Source: an uncultured bacterium (GTDB lineage: Bacteria > Verrucomicrobiota > Lentisphaeria > Victivallales > UBA1829). From it: 64,000 bases of DNA. Each line of letters starts with the position of its first letter. Position 1 is the first letter of the stretch. The position numbers and the translations under genes are program-made. The stretch lies in NCBI GenBank assembly GCA_900549415.1, contig URNX01000007.1:1-64000 (forward strand), given 5' to 3'. The notes under the pieces are model-generated. The model did no database searches, was not told the origin of the DNA, and worked only from the letters and a program-made list of their open reading frames with translations. Shown piece after piece: positions 52,042 through 61,900 of the stretch.

Positions 52042-53877
52042 TCAGCGTTCCGCTGCCGCGGCAGCAAGCATGCAGCACATTTCCACGAACGAAATACCGG
52101 CTGTTGCTGCGGCTTTCGGCAGAAGACTGCTCGGGGTGCAGCCGGGAAGGGCATTGCCTTCCAGAACCCAGACGGAATCATCTTTGCGGGAAATGAGAAC
52201 GTCAACCCGAACCATGTCACGCGCATTGACGGCGCGGCTGTATTTCACGGCAAGTTCCTGCGCTTCTTTCTGCGCGACTTCAGAAATTCCGGTCGGCGGA
52301 CAGATGTACTGCGTTTCACCGTGGGCGTGCGTATACTTGGCGTCATAGTCATAAAGCTTTCCGGGATAACGGATTTCAACAAGCGGAAGCGCTTTGCCGT
52401 TCAGAACTCCGACGGTTGATTCCACTCCATCAATGTACTGTTCAACAAGCGCCGGATGACCGTATTTGAACGAAAGTTCCAGTGCCGCACGCCACTCCGA
52501 TTCGGTGCTGACCAGGGAGAGACCGAAGGTCGAGCCTTCCATGGGAGGTTTGACGATCAGAGGCAGTCCGAGTTCTTCCGGGAAGGGAGCGTCGAGACTG
52601 TCGACCACAACACTCTTCGGATTGCGGATGCCGTTCGCATCCATGATGCGCTTGGAGACAATTTTATCCATGATGTCGCGGCACGCCTGAGAGCCGGAAC
52701 CCACGAATTTGATTCCGGCGTCCTCCAGCATCTTCTGAATGGTTCCATCCTCACCGAACCCGCCGTGCAGAACCGGATAGACCACATCTGCCTTGCGCAT
52801 GGCGTCGGTGATTTTGAGTTCCGTTATATCGTATTCTTCGACATGGTGTCCGCCTTTGCGCAGTGCATCGGCAACCGCCGCTCCGGAAATCAGGGAGACT
52901 TCGCGTTCCGCGCTCGTTCCGCCCTTCAGTACCAGAATGTTCAGGGGGCGTGCAGCCTCCGCCGTTTTCTTCGTTTCCATATTCACAAACCTCAGTTCCA
53001 TATTCAAAACGACTCCGCATCCGGTCCTCACCGCGAGGGCCATCCGGGACGCCAGAGCCGCACAGTTCGATTCCGATACCTGTTTTGAATGATTCACGAT
53101 CCAGTTCGCATGTTCCGGGCTGACCCGCAGTTCACCGCACGCAAAACTCTTCGCGCCGCAACTTTCCAGAAGACGTCCGGCGGAAAGTCCCGGTGCGGGG
53201 TTGCGGAAAACGCTTCCCGCGGAACGTCCGCGAGGTGTCACGAGAGCGCGTCTGCGCCGTTCTCCGGCAAGCAACCCGCGCTCTGCTTCCGGTTCACAAG
53301 GGGAAAAGCGGAAAAATGCCTTTGTCACAATGCCGCCTTCCGGAAGCGGAGAGGTGCGGTAACGCCATTCGCCGCGTCTGACGGGAATTTTGTGCAGAGC
53401 TCCGCTGGAAACATATTCAACTCCAGATAGAAAATCCGCAATTTCGCATCCGCAGGCTCCGGCGTTCATGCGGATTGCTCCGCCAACCGTGCCAGGGATT
53501 CCGCCGAGTCCGGCGGCGCCGCCGAAACCGTGTTCCGCGGCAAAATCCAGCAGAGCGGAAAGTTTTGTCCCCGCACCCGCAACGATTTGATTTTCAACGA
53601 TTTCCATTTTCCGGAAATCGTTTCCGAGTTTCAGAAAACAGATTTCCAGGGGAGAATCCGAACCGATCAGATTGGTTCCCGCCCCCAATGGGAAAACCGG
53701 AATGTTGCGTTTGCGGCAGACCGCAATCACTGAAAACAGATCATCCATGGAATCCGGTTCGGCAAGGAAGAATCCCGCGAGCCCGGCGCCCATGGATGTG
53801 TAATCCGCCCAGCGGGCGGAAGTGTGAAAACGCACTCCCGGCAAACTTTCAGAGAAAATGCGCGGGAGTTCCGTCAT
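52042..53877 (-). CDS. MurB-Ddl fusion: UDP-N-acetylenolpyruvoylglucosamine reductase / D-alanine-D-alanine ligase
   Basis: The 611-residue protein joins two peptidoglycan enzymes in one frame. Residues 1-300 are MurB, with the FAD-binding FPLGAGTNLIGSD, the GGIPGTVGGAIRMNAGA block and SAGSVFRNP (catalytic Ser). From about 300 it is an ATP-grasp Ddl: LVLKGGTSAEREVSLISG, VLHGGFGEDGTIQ, PLIVKPPMEGSTFGLS, EGNALPGCTPSSLLP. At the boundary an internal ATG (52980) begins a normal Ddl N-terminus and has GAGG nine bases before it, so separate Ddl could also be made. The start overlaps the hisI stop by one base (TGATG). It ends the iorA operon. Confidence 0.92.
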   Translation of the reverse strand: MTELPRIFSESLPGVRFHTSARWADYTSMGAGLAGFFLAEPDSMDDLFSVIAVCRKRNIPVFPLGAGTNLIGSDSPLEICFLKLGNDFRKMEIVENQIVAGAGTKLSALLDFAAEHGFGGAAGLGGIPGTVGGAIRMNAGACGCEIADFLSGVEYVSSGALHKIPVRRGEWRYRTSPLPEGGIVTKAFFRFSPCEPEAERGLLAGERRRRALVTPRGRSAGSVFRNPAPGLSAGRLLESCGAKSFACGELRVSPEHANWIVNHSKQVSESNCAALASRMALAVRTGCGVVLNMELRFVNMETKKTAEAARPLNILVLKGGTSAEREVSLISGAAVADALRKGGHHVEEYDITELKITDAMRKADVVYPVLHGGFGEDGTIQKMLEDAGIKFVGSGSQACRDIMDKIVSKRIMDANGIRNPKSVVVDSLDAPFPEELGLPLIVKPPMEGSTFGLSLVSTESEWRAALELSFKYGHPALVEQYIDGVESTVGVLNGKALPLVEIRYPGKLYDYDAKYTHAHGETQYICPPTGISEVAQKEAQELAVKYSRAVNARDMVRVDVLISRKDDSVWVLEGNALPGCTPSSLLPKAAATAGISFVEMCCMLAAAAAER

Positions 53878-54254
53878 CACTTCTTGTAAACCTTCGCAGG
53901 ATCGAAGACGCGCTCGCCGACTACAACGAGTTCGCCGTTTTCATATTTGCGGAAGAAGCAGGAGTGATAACCTTCGTGGCAGGCGGCTCCGCCAATCTGT
54001 TCGACCTTGAAAATGACCGTGTCGAGGTCACAGTCTACATAGATTTCCTTGACTTTCTGAACGTTTCCGGACTCCTCGCCCTTTCTCCAGAGTTTCTGGC
54101 GGGAACGGGTCCAGTAGGTGGCATTGCCGGTCTTCAGGGTTTCGTTCCAGGCTTCTTCGTTGATGTACGCGAGCATGAGAACATCACCGGTTTTCCAGTC
54201 CTGGGCAATCGCCGGGAGCAGACCGCCGCCCTTCGCAAAATCGAGTTTTACCAT
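53877..54254 (-). CDS. hisI: phosphoribosyl-AMP cyclohydrolase
   Basis: The 125-residue enzyme opens the purine ring of PR-AMP, the third step of histidine synthesis. It shows DVLMLAYINEEAWNETLKTG, ATYWTRSRQKLWRKGEESG, the metal-binding DCDLDT and the Cys/His-rich GGAACHEGYHSCFFR. It is the stand-alone form without the HisE domain. No other his gene is nearby, so it is an orphan placed between a lipoprotein and the murB-ddl fusion. TAAGGAAG precedes the ATG. Confidence 0.96.
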   Translation of the reverse strand: MVKLDFAKGGGLLPAIAQDWKTGDVLMLAYINEEAWNETLKTGNATYWTRSRQKLWRKGEESGNVQKVKEIYVDCDLDTVIFKVEQIGGAACHEGYHSCFFRKYENGELVVVGERVFDPAKVYKK

Positions 54255-54289
54255 TTTTCTTCCTTACTTTATGTTAATGGGTTGCTGTT

Positions 54290-54916
54290 TCATTTCTTTT
54301 CCGGTTTTGCCTGACGCGCAGATGCGGCGTCGGCTTCCGCCTCTTCCGCCGAAGCGCTTTTTGCAATCGGAGTGACGGATGTCGGTTTGGTCTTGATGTC
54401 CGCGCTGACTTTTCCGGCCTTTGCAGGCGCTGTTTCCTCAGCCTTTACGGGAGTCTCCGCCGGTTCCGCAGGAGCTGTCTCTTCTGCATTTTGCGGACGG
54501 ATGAAGAGTTTGTATCCGGCGACTTCCGCATTCGGGGACATGGAGGTGAAACCGACCTCTTCGCCGTAGTCGACCGTGACATGGTTCCATGCGGACTGGC
54601 CGACTTCCTTGCCGTCTTTGTCATACCAGGCAAAACGGTAGGAGAGGGGGATATCCTGGTACGAGCAGAAAATCCAGTTCCAGGTGGAATAGGTCTTGAC
54701 GCGGGCGCGGATGGAAACGTTTGTGAATTTGTTCTCCGTCTTCCAGGTGCGGACATACTCAAAATTGAGCTTGTCCTGGATGGAGCTGTCAAGCTCAATG
54801 TTTTTCTGCTGCTCTTCCGTGATGGCGGTCGGGTTGTCGACTGCGGTACAGCATGCGGTGAAGAGCAGGGGGGCGGCGGCAACGCCGACGATCAGAAGAT
54901 GTTTGCGGATATTCAT
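54290..54916 (-). CDS. DUF1425 (YcfL-like) lipoprotein with Ala/Glu/Pro-rich tail
   Basis: The 208-residue lipoprotein has a signal ending LFTAC, a DUF1425-type beta domain (VSIRARVKTYSTWNWIFCSYQDIPLSYRFAWYDKDG, then GFTSMSPNAEVAGYKLFIRP) and a low-complexity tail of EETAPAEPAETP type after about residue 145. YcfL relatives are linked to envelope control, but no function is fixed. The ATG at 54916 is chosen because it starts the signal and follows AAGGAGAA; the upstream in-frame ATG at 54979 lies in the ACT gene. Confidence 0.83.
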   Translation of the reverse strand: MNIRKHLLIVGVAAAPLLFTACCTAVDNPTAITEEQQKNIELDSSIQDKLNFEYVRTWKTENKFTNVSIRARVKTYSTWNWIFCSYQDIPLSYRFAWYDKDGKEVGQSAWNHVTVDYGEEVGFTSMSPNAEVAGYKLFIRPQNAEETAPAEPAETPVKAEETAPAKAGKVSADIKTKPTSVTPIAKSASAEEAEADAASARQAKPEKK

Positions 54917-54927
54917 TTCATTTCTCC

Positions 54928-55365
54928 TTATTTGAGCGAGAAGAAGCGGGTGGAGCCGACGATCTGCAGTTCGGGGCATTCCGCGAGTTTCTCCAGTGCG
55001 GATTCGGTGTCGTCAAAACGGAAAACAAGAACCGCGCGGTTGTTGCTTCCGTAAACGGATGCGTACATGTATTCAACGTTCAGCCCGTGCGCTTCGAGCT
55101 TTTCGAGGACGTCGGAGAGCCCGCCGGGAGAGTCATCCACTTCAAGCGCGATTACATCGTTGACGCTGACCGCGAATTTCTTCTCCTTGAGTGTATCGTA
55201 CGCCTTCTGCCAGTCTTCGATGATGAAGCGCAGAATTCCGAAATCTTTGGTATCGGCAAGGGTGAGAGTCGTGATATTGAGTCCGGCGTCGGCGAGCGCT
55301 TTGCAGGGGCGGCTCACGGAGCCGGGCTTGTTTTCCACAAAAACGGAGATTTGTTTCAATTTCAT
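54928..55365 (-). CDS. tandem ACT-domain protein
   Basis: The 145-residue protein consists of two ACT units (KQISVFVENKPGSVSRPCKALADAGLNI and IALEVDDSPGGLSDVLEKLEAHGLNVEYMYA), the ligand-binding fold used for amino acid sensing. This ACT pair is commonly encoded with phenylacetate-CoA ligase and indolepyruvate oxidoreductase, as here (14 bases after paaK). It probably binds an amino acid, perhaps aromatic, and controls the partner enzymes; that is inference from context. Confidence 0.92.
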   Translation of the reverse strand: MKLKQISVFVENKPGSVSRPCKALADAGLNITTLTLADTKDFGILRFIIEDWQKAYDTLKEKKFAVSVNDVIALEVDDSPGGLSDVLEKLEAHGLNVEYMYASVYGSNNRAVLVFRFDDTESALEKLAECPELQIVGSTRFFSLK

Positions 55366-55379
55366 ATTGCACGCTCCTT

Positions 55380-56705
55380 TCAGGATTTCTTTTCGTTGCG
55401 GAGGTCGAGCACGCGTTTCGCTTTGCCTTCGCTGCGCGGAATGGTGTTCGGCGGTACAATTTTAACCGGAGTGCGGATTCCGAGAATCCGTTCCACGGAA
55501 TGAACGAATTTGTGCTGGAGATCTTCCATCGCACGGACTTTGTCGCTGAAGTTTTCGGGGTTGATCTCAACTTCAACAAGCATGTCGTCCAGCCCGTCGT
55601 CGCGGCGGGTGAGGATGATGCGGTAGTGGGGCAGGGAGCCGTCAACCGCAAGAAGCCCGGTCTCAATCTGCGACGGGAAGACGTTTACTCCGCGGATGAT
55701 GAACATATCGTCGCTGCGGCGCGAAATGCGTGCAATCCGGCGGATGGTCCGCCCGCATTCGCACGGTTCGGAGATGATGCGCGTCAAGTCGCGGGTGCGG
55801 TAGCGGATCATCGGCATTGCGAACTTCGAAAGGGTCGTGAAGACCAGTTCGCCCTCTTCGCCGTCCGGAAGAACCTCGCAGGTTTCCGGGTCGATGATTT
55901 CGGGGTAGAAATGATCTTCAAAAATGTGAATTCCCTTGTGGCAGCCGCATTCGATGCCAACGCCGGGACCGCTCATTTCGGAGAGACCGTAGATGTCGAA
56001 CGCCTCAATGCCGGACTGTTCTTCAATACGCTTTCTCATCTCTTCGGTCCACGGTTCGGCACCGAAAACACCCACGCGAACCGGAAGATCATGCAGATCG
56101 ATTCCCATTTGTCCCGCCTTTTCGCAAAGGTGAATAAAATAGGTCGGCGTGCAGCAGATACCGGTTACACCGAAGTCGCGCATCAGCATGATCTGGCGCT
56201 CCGTGTTGCCTCCGGATGCGGGAACAACGGTCGCGCCGAGCGCTTCCACGCCGTAGTGCGCACCGAGACCTCCGGTGAACAGGCCGTAGCCGTAGGAGTT
56301 CTGAATGATGTCGCCGCGGTCGATTCCCGCCATGGAGAGCGCACGTTTCATGCAGCTCACCCAGACGTCGATATCGTCTTTGGTATAGCCGACAACAATA
56401 GGTTTCCCAGTGGTTCCGCTGGAAGCGTGGAGACGTACTACCTGCTTCATGTCAAGCGCGAAAAGACCGAACGGATAGGTGTCGCGCAGATCTTTTTTCA
56501 TCATGAACGGGAGCTTGGAAATATCGGCGAGCGAGTGGATATCGGAAGGCTTGACGCCTTTTTCATCCATGCGTTTGCGATAGAACTCCACATTGTTGTA
56601 TTCATGCGCGACAATGCGCTGAAGACGCTGGAGCTGAATCTGTTTGAGCAGCGGACGCGGGATATAATCCTGCGCGCTGACCGGATTGTAATGAGTGGAA
56701 AGCAT
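55380..56705 (-). CDS. paaK: phenylacetate-CoA ligase-type adenylate-forming enzyme
   Basis: The 441-residue enzyme activates aryl acids to CoA thioesters via an adenylate. It has the P-loop-like LHASSGTTGKPIVVGY, the YGLSEMSGPGVG adenylation motif, and the C-terminal PaaK portion with KFVHSVERILGIRTPVKIVPPNTIPRSEGKAKRV. Placed after iorA-iorB it probably works with aryl acids made from aromatic amino acids, either making the acid with ATP gain or activating it. No ring-degrading genes are present, so complete phenylacetate catabolism is not suggested. Confidence 0.95.
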   Translation of the reverse strand: MLSTHYNPVSAQDYIPRPLLKQIQLQRLQRIVAHEYNNVEFYRKRMDEKGVKPSDIHSLADISKLPFMMKKDLRDTYPFGLFALDMKQVVRLHASSGTTGKPIVVGYTKDDIDVWVSCMKRALSMAGIDRGDIIQNSYGYGLFTGGLGAHYGVEALGATVVPASGGNTERQIMLMRDFGVTGICCTPTYFIHLCEKAGQMGIDLHDLPVRVGVFGAEPWTEEMRKRIEEQSGIEAFDIYGLSEMSGPGVGIECGCHKGIHIFEDHFYPEIIDPETCEVLPDGEEGELVFTTLSKFAMPMIRYRTRDLTRIISEPCECGRTIRRIARISRRSDDMFIIRGVNVFPSQIETGLLAVDGSLPHYRIILTRRDDGLDDMLVEVEINPENFSDKVRAMEDLQHKFVHSVERILGIRTPVKIVPPNTIPRSEGKAKRVLDLRNEKKS

Positions 56706-56718
56706 CGGGGACCTCCGT

Positions 56719-57192
56719 TTACTTTACAAACTCCGCACCTTTGCGGAACGCCTCCTGGTTGACGGGCAGAAGTTCGCCGGAGAAGGTTTCCGCGAGGAGC
56801 TGATTCCAGATTTCATCCGAAAGTTTGAGATGGGCATTCAGCGCACCGAGCATTGCGATGTTCATGCTGCGCCCCGGATCGTAGTCTCCAAGCATGGAGG
56901 GAGAAAGAACGATTCCGCCGGGTTTCAGCAGATGCCGGCACACTTCGACCTGGTCTTCCGCAAGGGAGACGAGAAAATCCGCCTGACCTTCGGGGATCAT
57001 CGGGCTCCAGACTTTCGTGCCGAAGCGTACGTCGCTGGAAACGGAACCGCCGCGCTGGCTCATGCCGTGAAGTTCGCTCTTCTTGACGTCGAATCCGCTG
57101 CGGAAAGCTGCGGCTGTCAGAAGATCGCTGGCGAGAATCACGCCCTGTCCGCCGATTCCGGCGAAGACTACGTTAACGGTATCAAGTGTCAT
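56719..57192 (-). CDS. iorB: indolepyruvate:ferredoxin oxidoreductase beta subunit
   Basis: The 157-residue gamma-domain subunit begins NVVFAGIGGQGVILASDLL and contains SELHGMSQRGGSVSSDVRFG, the family hallmarks. It is short compared with the usual 190-200 residues, lacking part of the C-terminal helices. It overlaps iorA by 4 bases (ATGA). With IorA it oxidatively decarboxylates aryl pyruvates to aryl acetyl-CoA, reducing ferredoxin. Confidence 0.94.
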   Translation of the reverse strand: MTLDTVNVVFAGIGGQGVILASDLLTAAAFRSGFDVKKSELHGMSQRGGSVSSDVRFGTKVWSPMIPEGQADFLVSLAEDQVEVCRHLLKPGGIVLSPSMLGDYDPGRSMNIAMLGALNAHLKLSDEIWNQLLAETFSGELLPVNQEAFRKGAEFVK

Positions 57193-58781
57193 TTTACGCC
57201 TCCGTTCTTTTTCGCGAATTTAGCCATTTTTTTCATCTGCAGAACACAGGGACGTTTCGCGATGATGACGCTGATGTCATTGGAGGCGAGATGCTCCTGA
57301 ACAAGATTTTTGAACCGTTCTGTCTCTTTTGTGGTATCCACAATATCAACGTTGTTCACACCGCAGGCGCGGCAGACGGCTTCCAGATTGACGGGAATCG
57401 CAGGATCCATGTTGAGAAGATGGCCGGTGGCAGGGTTCTCCTGAAGTCCGGTCATTGCGGTCGTGGAGTTGTCGAGAATGATGACGACGTGTCCGGTTTT
57501 CGGACGGTTGTACGCCATTTCAACGATTCCGGTGAGACCGCTGTGAAGGAACGTGCTGTCGCCGATAACGCTGACGACTTTGCGCGCCTGCTCTTCGGGG
57601 AGCGAGCGGCGCAGACCGAGTCCGACGCCGATGCTGGCGCCCATGCAGACGCACATGTCGATTGCGCTGAACGGCGGAAGCGTGCCGAGCGTGTAACAGC
57701 CGATGTCGCCTGCGACAATGCAGCCGAGGTCGCGCAGTGTCTCGAAGGACTTGCGGTGCGGGCAGCCCGGGCAGAGCTGCGGGGGACGACCCGGAACCGA
57801 TGCCGGATCGGGCGTGAAGTTGCGGTCAAGCTGTTTCTTGACGCGGTTCACATTGAGTTCGCCGAACAGGAGAGAATCATCCTTCGGTTCAACCTTGATT
57901 CCGGCTGCGGAAATGGTGTCGGCCAGGAAGCGGTCGCCTTCTTCTATCACAACGCAGCGTTTAACGGAATTCGCGAATTCCGCAATTTTCTTCATCGGAA
58001 GCGGCCAGGTGAGTCCGAGTTTGAGCACGGAAGCTTCCGGAGCGGCTTCGCAGACGTGCTGGTAGGAGATTCCGGAACAGATCACTCCGAGTTCCTTTGA
58101 TCCGGCTTTCGCCTGCTCGAAGTCGGAGGTTTCCGCATAGGCGGCGAGTTCCTTCATAGTGTTTTCCAGACGGACATGCGCCTTCTTTGCGAATGCGGGA
58201 ACCATGACATTTTTCTGAATATTCTTCACATAAGGCTTCTGCTCAAACGGATTGGCTTCACCGTGCAGGTGAACGATGGTCTGCGAGTGACAGACGCGTG
58301 TTGTCATGCGGAGCAGAACGGGCGTGTTGAACTTTTCGGAAAGTTCAAACGCCTTGATGGTGAAGTCGTAAGCCTCCTGGGAATCAGAAGGTTCGAGCAT
58401 CAGCATCTTTGCAGCTTTTGCGTAGTTGCGGTTATCCTGCTCGTTCTGGCTGGAGGCGAGTCCCGGATCATCGGCGGAAACAATGACAAGACCGCCGTTG
58501 ACACCCGTATAGGTGAGAGTGAACAGCGGGTCAGCGGCGACATTCAGTCCGACGTGTTTCATTGTGACGATGCTTCTTGCACCGCCGAAAGAGACGCCGA
58601 TACCAACTTCGAGCGCGACTTTTTCATTCGGGGCCCATTCCGCGGATCCGCCGATTTTCGAGAATGTTTCGAGAATTTCAGTAGACGGCGTTCCGGGATA
58701 TCCGGCGCCGAGCCGGACGGAAGCGGCGAGCGCCGCGTATGCGACAGCCTCATCTCCGCTGAGGATTCGTTTTTGGGACAT
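57189..58781 (-). CDS. iorA: indolepyruvate:ferredoxin oxidoreductase alpha subunit lacking ferredoxin domain
   Basis: The 530-residue TPP enzyme has the pyrimidine-side domain (LSGDEAVAYAALAASVRLGAGYPGTPSTEI), a middle domain and the TPP domain (PQLCPGCPHR, GDIGCYTLG, GDSTFLHSG). Typical IorA proteins end in a C-terminal two-cluster [4Fe-4S] domain; here the protein stops at KKMAKFAKKNGG with no Cys pairs. The ATG at 58781 follows AGGAGG; the frame opens at 58796. It leads the iorA-iorB-paaK-ACT operon. Confidence 0.92.
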   Translation of the reverse strand: MSQKRILSGDEAVAYAALAASVRLGAGYPGTPSTEILETFSKIGGSAEWAPNEKVALEVGIGVSFGGARSIVTMKHVGLNVAADPLFTLTYTGVNGGLVIVSADDPGLASSQNEQDNRNYAKAAKMLMLEPSDSQEAYDFTIKAFELSEKFNTPVLLRMTTRVCHSQTIVHLHGEANPFEQKPYVKNIQKNVMVPAFAKKAHVRLENTMKELAAYAETSDFEQAKAGSKELGVICSGISYQHVCEAAPEASVLKLGLTWPLPMKKIAEFANSVKRCVVIEEGDRFLADTISAAGIKVEPKDDSLLFGELNVNRVKKQLDRNFTPDPASVPGRPPQLCPGCPHRKSFETLRDLGCIVAGDIGCYTLGTLPPFSAIDMCVCMGASIGVGLGLRRSLPEEQARKVVSVIGDSTFLHSGLTGIVEMAYNRPKTGHVVIILDNSTTAMTGLQENPATGHLLNMDPAIPVNLEAVCRACGVNNVDIVDTTKETERFKNLVQEHLASNDISVIIAKRPCVLQMKKMAKFAKKNGGVK

Positions 58782-58829
58782 TGTAACCTCCTGCACAAAT
58801 ACGAATTATTTGCTTTTATTAATCTTCAA

Positions 58830-58857
58830 AACTTACCACAATTCCGCCGTTTTTCAA
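58830..58857 (-). promoter_or_regulatory. promoter for the iorA operon
   Basis: On the minus strand TTGAAA (58857-58852), a 16-base spacer and TAAGTT (58835-58830) preceded by TGTGG. The leader is about 42 bases and ends in AGGAGG. Confidence 0.55.
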
Positions 58858-58870
58858 GCGCGTTCGGACA

Positions 58871-58919
58871 AAAAAAACGTTTTTTCGTGCAGATTCAAAA
58901 CTCCGCACGGAAAAACGTT
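58871..58919 (-). terminator. second (distal) terminator behind carB
   Basis: A 15-base stem with one mismatch pairs 58876-58890 (AACGTTTTTTCGTGC) with 58905-58919 (GCACGGAAAAACGTT). On the minus strand it runs into TTTTTTTTG. Confidence 0.72.
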
Positions 58920-58923
58920 CAGG

Positions 58924-58960
58924 GAAAATCTCCCGTTCTCGAAATCCGGAAACGGGAGAT
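58924..58960 (-). terminator. first (proximal) terminator of carB
   Basis: A perfect 10-base stem joins ATCTCCCGTT (58928-58937) with AACGGGAGAT (58951-58960), followed on the minus strand by TTTTCCC. It begins 18 bases after the carB stop. Confidence 0.82.
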
Positions 58961-58978
58961 GAACGGCGGAAACCGCGG

Positions 58979-61900
58979 TTATTTGCCGGACTGGTACTCC
59001 TGAAGTGATTTCGGGAGTATGGCGTTGCTGCGGGCTGCGGCAATACCGGCAACCGTTGCAACTGCGGCGGCGATTGTGGTCATGTAGGCAATATGCTGCT
59101 GGATCGCCATCATGCGGATGTAGCTGTCGTCGAGCTTTTCGCTGCGGTCCTTCGGTGTGTTGATGATCAGCTGAAGATCATGATTTTTGATCATGTCGCT
59201 GATATCCGGACGCCCCTCGCCAAGCTTGTTGACCACGGTGTTCGGAATGGAATGTCCGTCCAGGAACTTGGAAGTCCCCTCCGTTGCATAAAGTTTGAAT
59301 CCGAGTTCATGCAGTTTCTGGACAATCGGCAGAAGGTACTCGCGGTCGCGGCGGTTCACCGTGACCAGCGCAGAGCCCTCCAGCGGAAGCGGGGCATTCG
59401 CGGCTTTCTGACTCTTGAAGTAGGCAAGATCAAAACTGTCCGCAATGCCGAGAACTTCTCCGGTGGAGCGCATTTCCGGTCCGAGAACCGGGTCGACTTC
59501 CGGGAACATGTTGAACGGGAAGACCGCCTCTTTTACTCCGTAGTAATTCTTGCACTTGCGTTCAAGAAGCGGAGCAAAATCGGAAAGTTTCTTGCCGAGC
59601 ATGAGTCCTGTCGCGATGCGGGCGAGCGGAACGCCCGTGATCTTCGCCACCAGAGGAACCGTGCGCGACGCGCGCGGATTGGCTTCAATGATGTAGACTT
59701 TGTCGTGGCAGACTGCGAACTGGACGTTCAGAATGCCGTCGACTTTGAAGTCTTTTGCAATCGCGGCGGCGTAGCGCTCAATCGTCTCAAGATGCTTCTT
59801 CGGAATTGTGACCGGGGGCAGCACGCAGGCGGAATCGCCGGAGTGAATGCCCGCAAGTTCCACGTGTTCCATAATTGTGGCGACAAAAGTTTCATTGCCG
59901 TCGGAAAGCGCGTCGACTTCCGTTTCCGTTGCGTTGTCGAGGAAGCGGTCGATGAGCATCGGGTATTCCGGGCTGACCTGGATGGCTTCGACGGCGTAAC
60001 GCTTCAGGGTCTCTTCATCATGAATGACTGCCATGCCGCGTCCGCCCAGAACGAACGAGGGACGAACCATGACCGGATAACCGATCTTGCGTCCGAGTTC
60101 AACCGCCTGTTCGAGCGAGTGGGAAATGCCGCTTTCCGGCTGCGGAATGCCGAGTGCAATCATGCGTTCGCGGAAATATTCGCGGTCTTCCGCCAGACGG
60201 ATTCCCTCCGGCTGAGTGCCGAGAATATTCACGCCGGCGTCCTTGAGCTGCTGGGCGATATTGAGCGGAGTCTGTCCGCCGAACTGAACAATGACGCCCT
60301 GCGGTTTTTCCTTTTCGTAGATCGCGAGAACGTCTTCCACGGTCAGCGGCTCAAAGTAAAGTTTGTTGCTGGTATCGTAGTCGGTGGAGACTGTTTCCGG
60401 GTTGCAGTTGACCATGATCGACTCATAACCTGCATCGCGGAGAGCAAACGCCGCGTGAACGCAGGTGTAGTCGAACTCGATGCCCTGTCCGATACGGTTC
60501 GGACCGCCGCCGAGAATCATAATCTTTTTGTTCGGCGTGACGGCAACTTCGTCCTTCGCATCTTTTGCGTAGGTGGAGTAGTAATAAGCCGCGTTTTCGA
60601 CTCCGGAGACCGGAACCGCGCAGAAGACGGCTTTCACACCGAGCGCAAGACGGCGGTCGCGGATCTGTTTTTCGGAAACGCTGAAGAGAGCCGCAAGATA
60701 TTTGTCGGAGAACCCGTCGCGCTTTGCCTGAATCAGCAGCTCGTCGGAAAGCGTATCGAAATCGTGTTTCTGAAGCTCAATTTCGAGCGCGGCAAGTTCC
60801 GCCATCTGTTCAATGAAATAGCGGGTGATTTTCGTCAGCTTCACAATATCATCGACGGCGACGCCTTTTTTCAGAGCTTCATAGATCTGAAAATAGCGTT
60901 CGCTGTTCGGTGTAATGATGCGGGTGCGGAGCTCTTCGGCGGTGAGCTTTTCGAATTTCTTGACGCAACCGAGTCCGGAGCGTCCGATTTCGAGTGAACG
61001 GATCGCTTTCTGGAATGCTTCCTTGAAGTTCTTGCCGATGCTCATGACTTCACCGACAGCCTTCATCTGTGTACCGAGACGATCCTTTGCCTGCGCGAAT
61101 TTTTCAAACGCCCAGCGGGCGAACTTTACAACGACATAGTCGCCGGAGGGCGTGTAACGGTCAAGAGAACCGTCGCGCCAGTAGGGAATGTCCTTGAGGT
61201 CGAGTCCTGCGGCAAGACGTGTGGAAACGCTGGCGATCGGGAAGCCGGTGGCTTTCGAGGCGAGTGCGCTGGAACGGGAGGTGCGGGGGTTGATTTCAAT
61301 CACAATAATCCGGTCGTCAACCGGGTTGTGTGCAAACTGGACATTGCCTCCGCCGATGATGCCGACGCCGTCGACGATGCGGTAGGCGTAATCCTGAAGG
61401 CGTTTCTGAACCGATTCGGGAACGGTAAGCATCGGGGCTACGCAGAAGCTGTCGCCGGTGTGAACACCCATCGGATCAACGTTTTCGATGAAGCAGACCG
61501 TGATTTTCTTTCCGGTGGCATCACGGACGACTTCGAGTTCAAGTTCTTCCCAGCCGATAACACACTCTTCCACGAGCACCTGGTGAATCATGCTGGCATC
61601 GAGTCCGCGGGAGCAGACTTCACGGAGTTCTTCGACATTGTAGACGATGCCGCCGCCGGTTCCGCCCATGGTGTAAGCGGGACGGAGGACGACCGGGTAG
61701 CCGAACTCCTTCGCAATCTTTTCGGCTTCTTCGAGTGAGTAGCAGGGTTCGGATTTCGCCATGGGAATGCCGAGCTGCTTCATCGTCTCCTTGAAGGTGA
61801 TGCGGTCTTCGCCGCGCTTGATGGCGTTCAGGTCGACGCCGATGACTTTGACGTTGTTTCTGGAGAGAATGCCGGCTTCATCGAGTTCGATGGAGAGGTT

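Noticed and set aside
59093..60997. 634-codon open frame antisense to carB
   Set aside because: Shadow of the carB codon pattern without ribosome site or family features.
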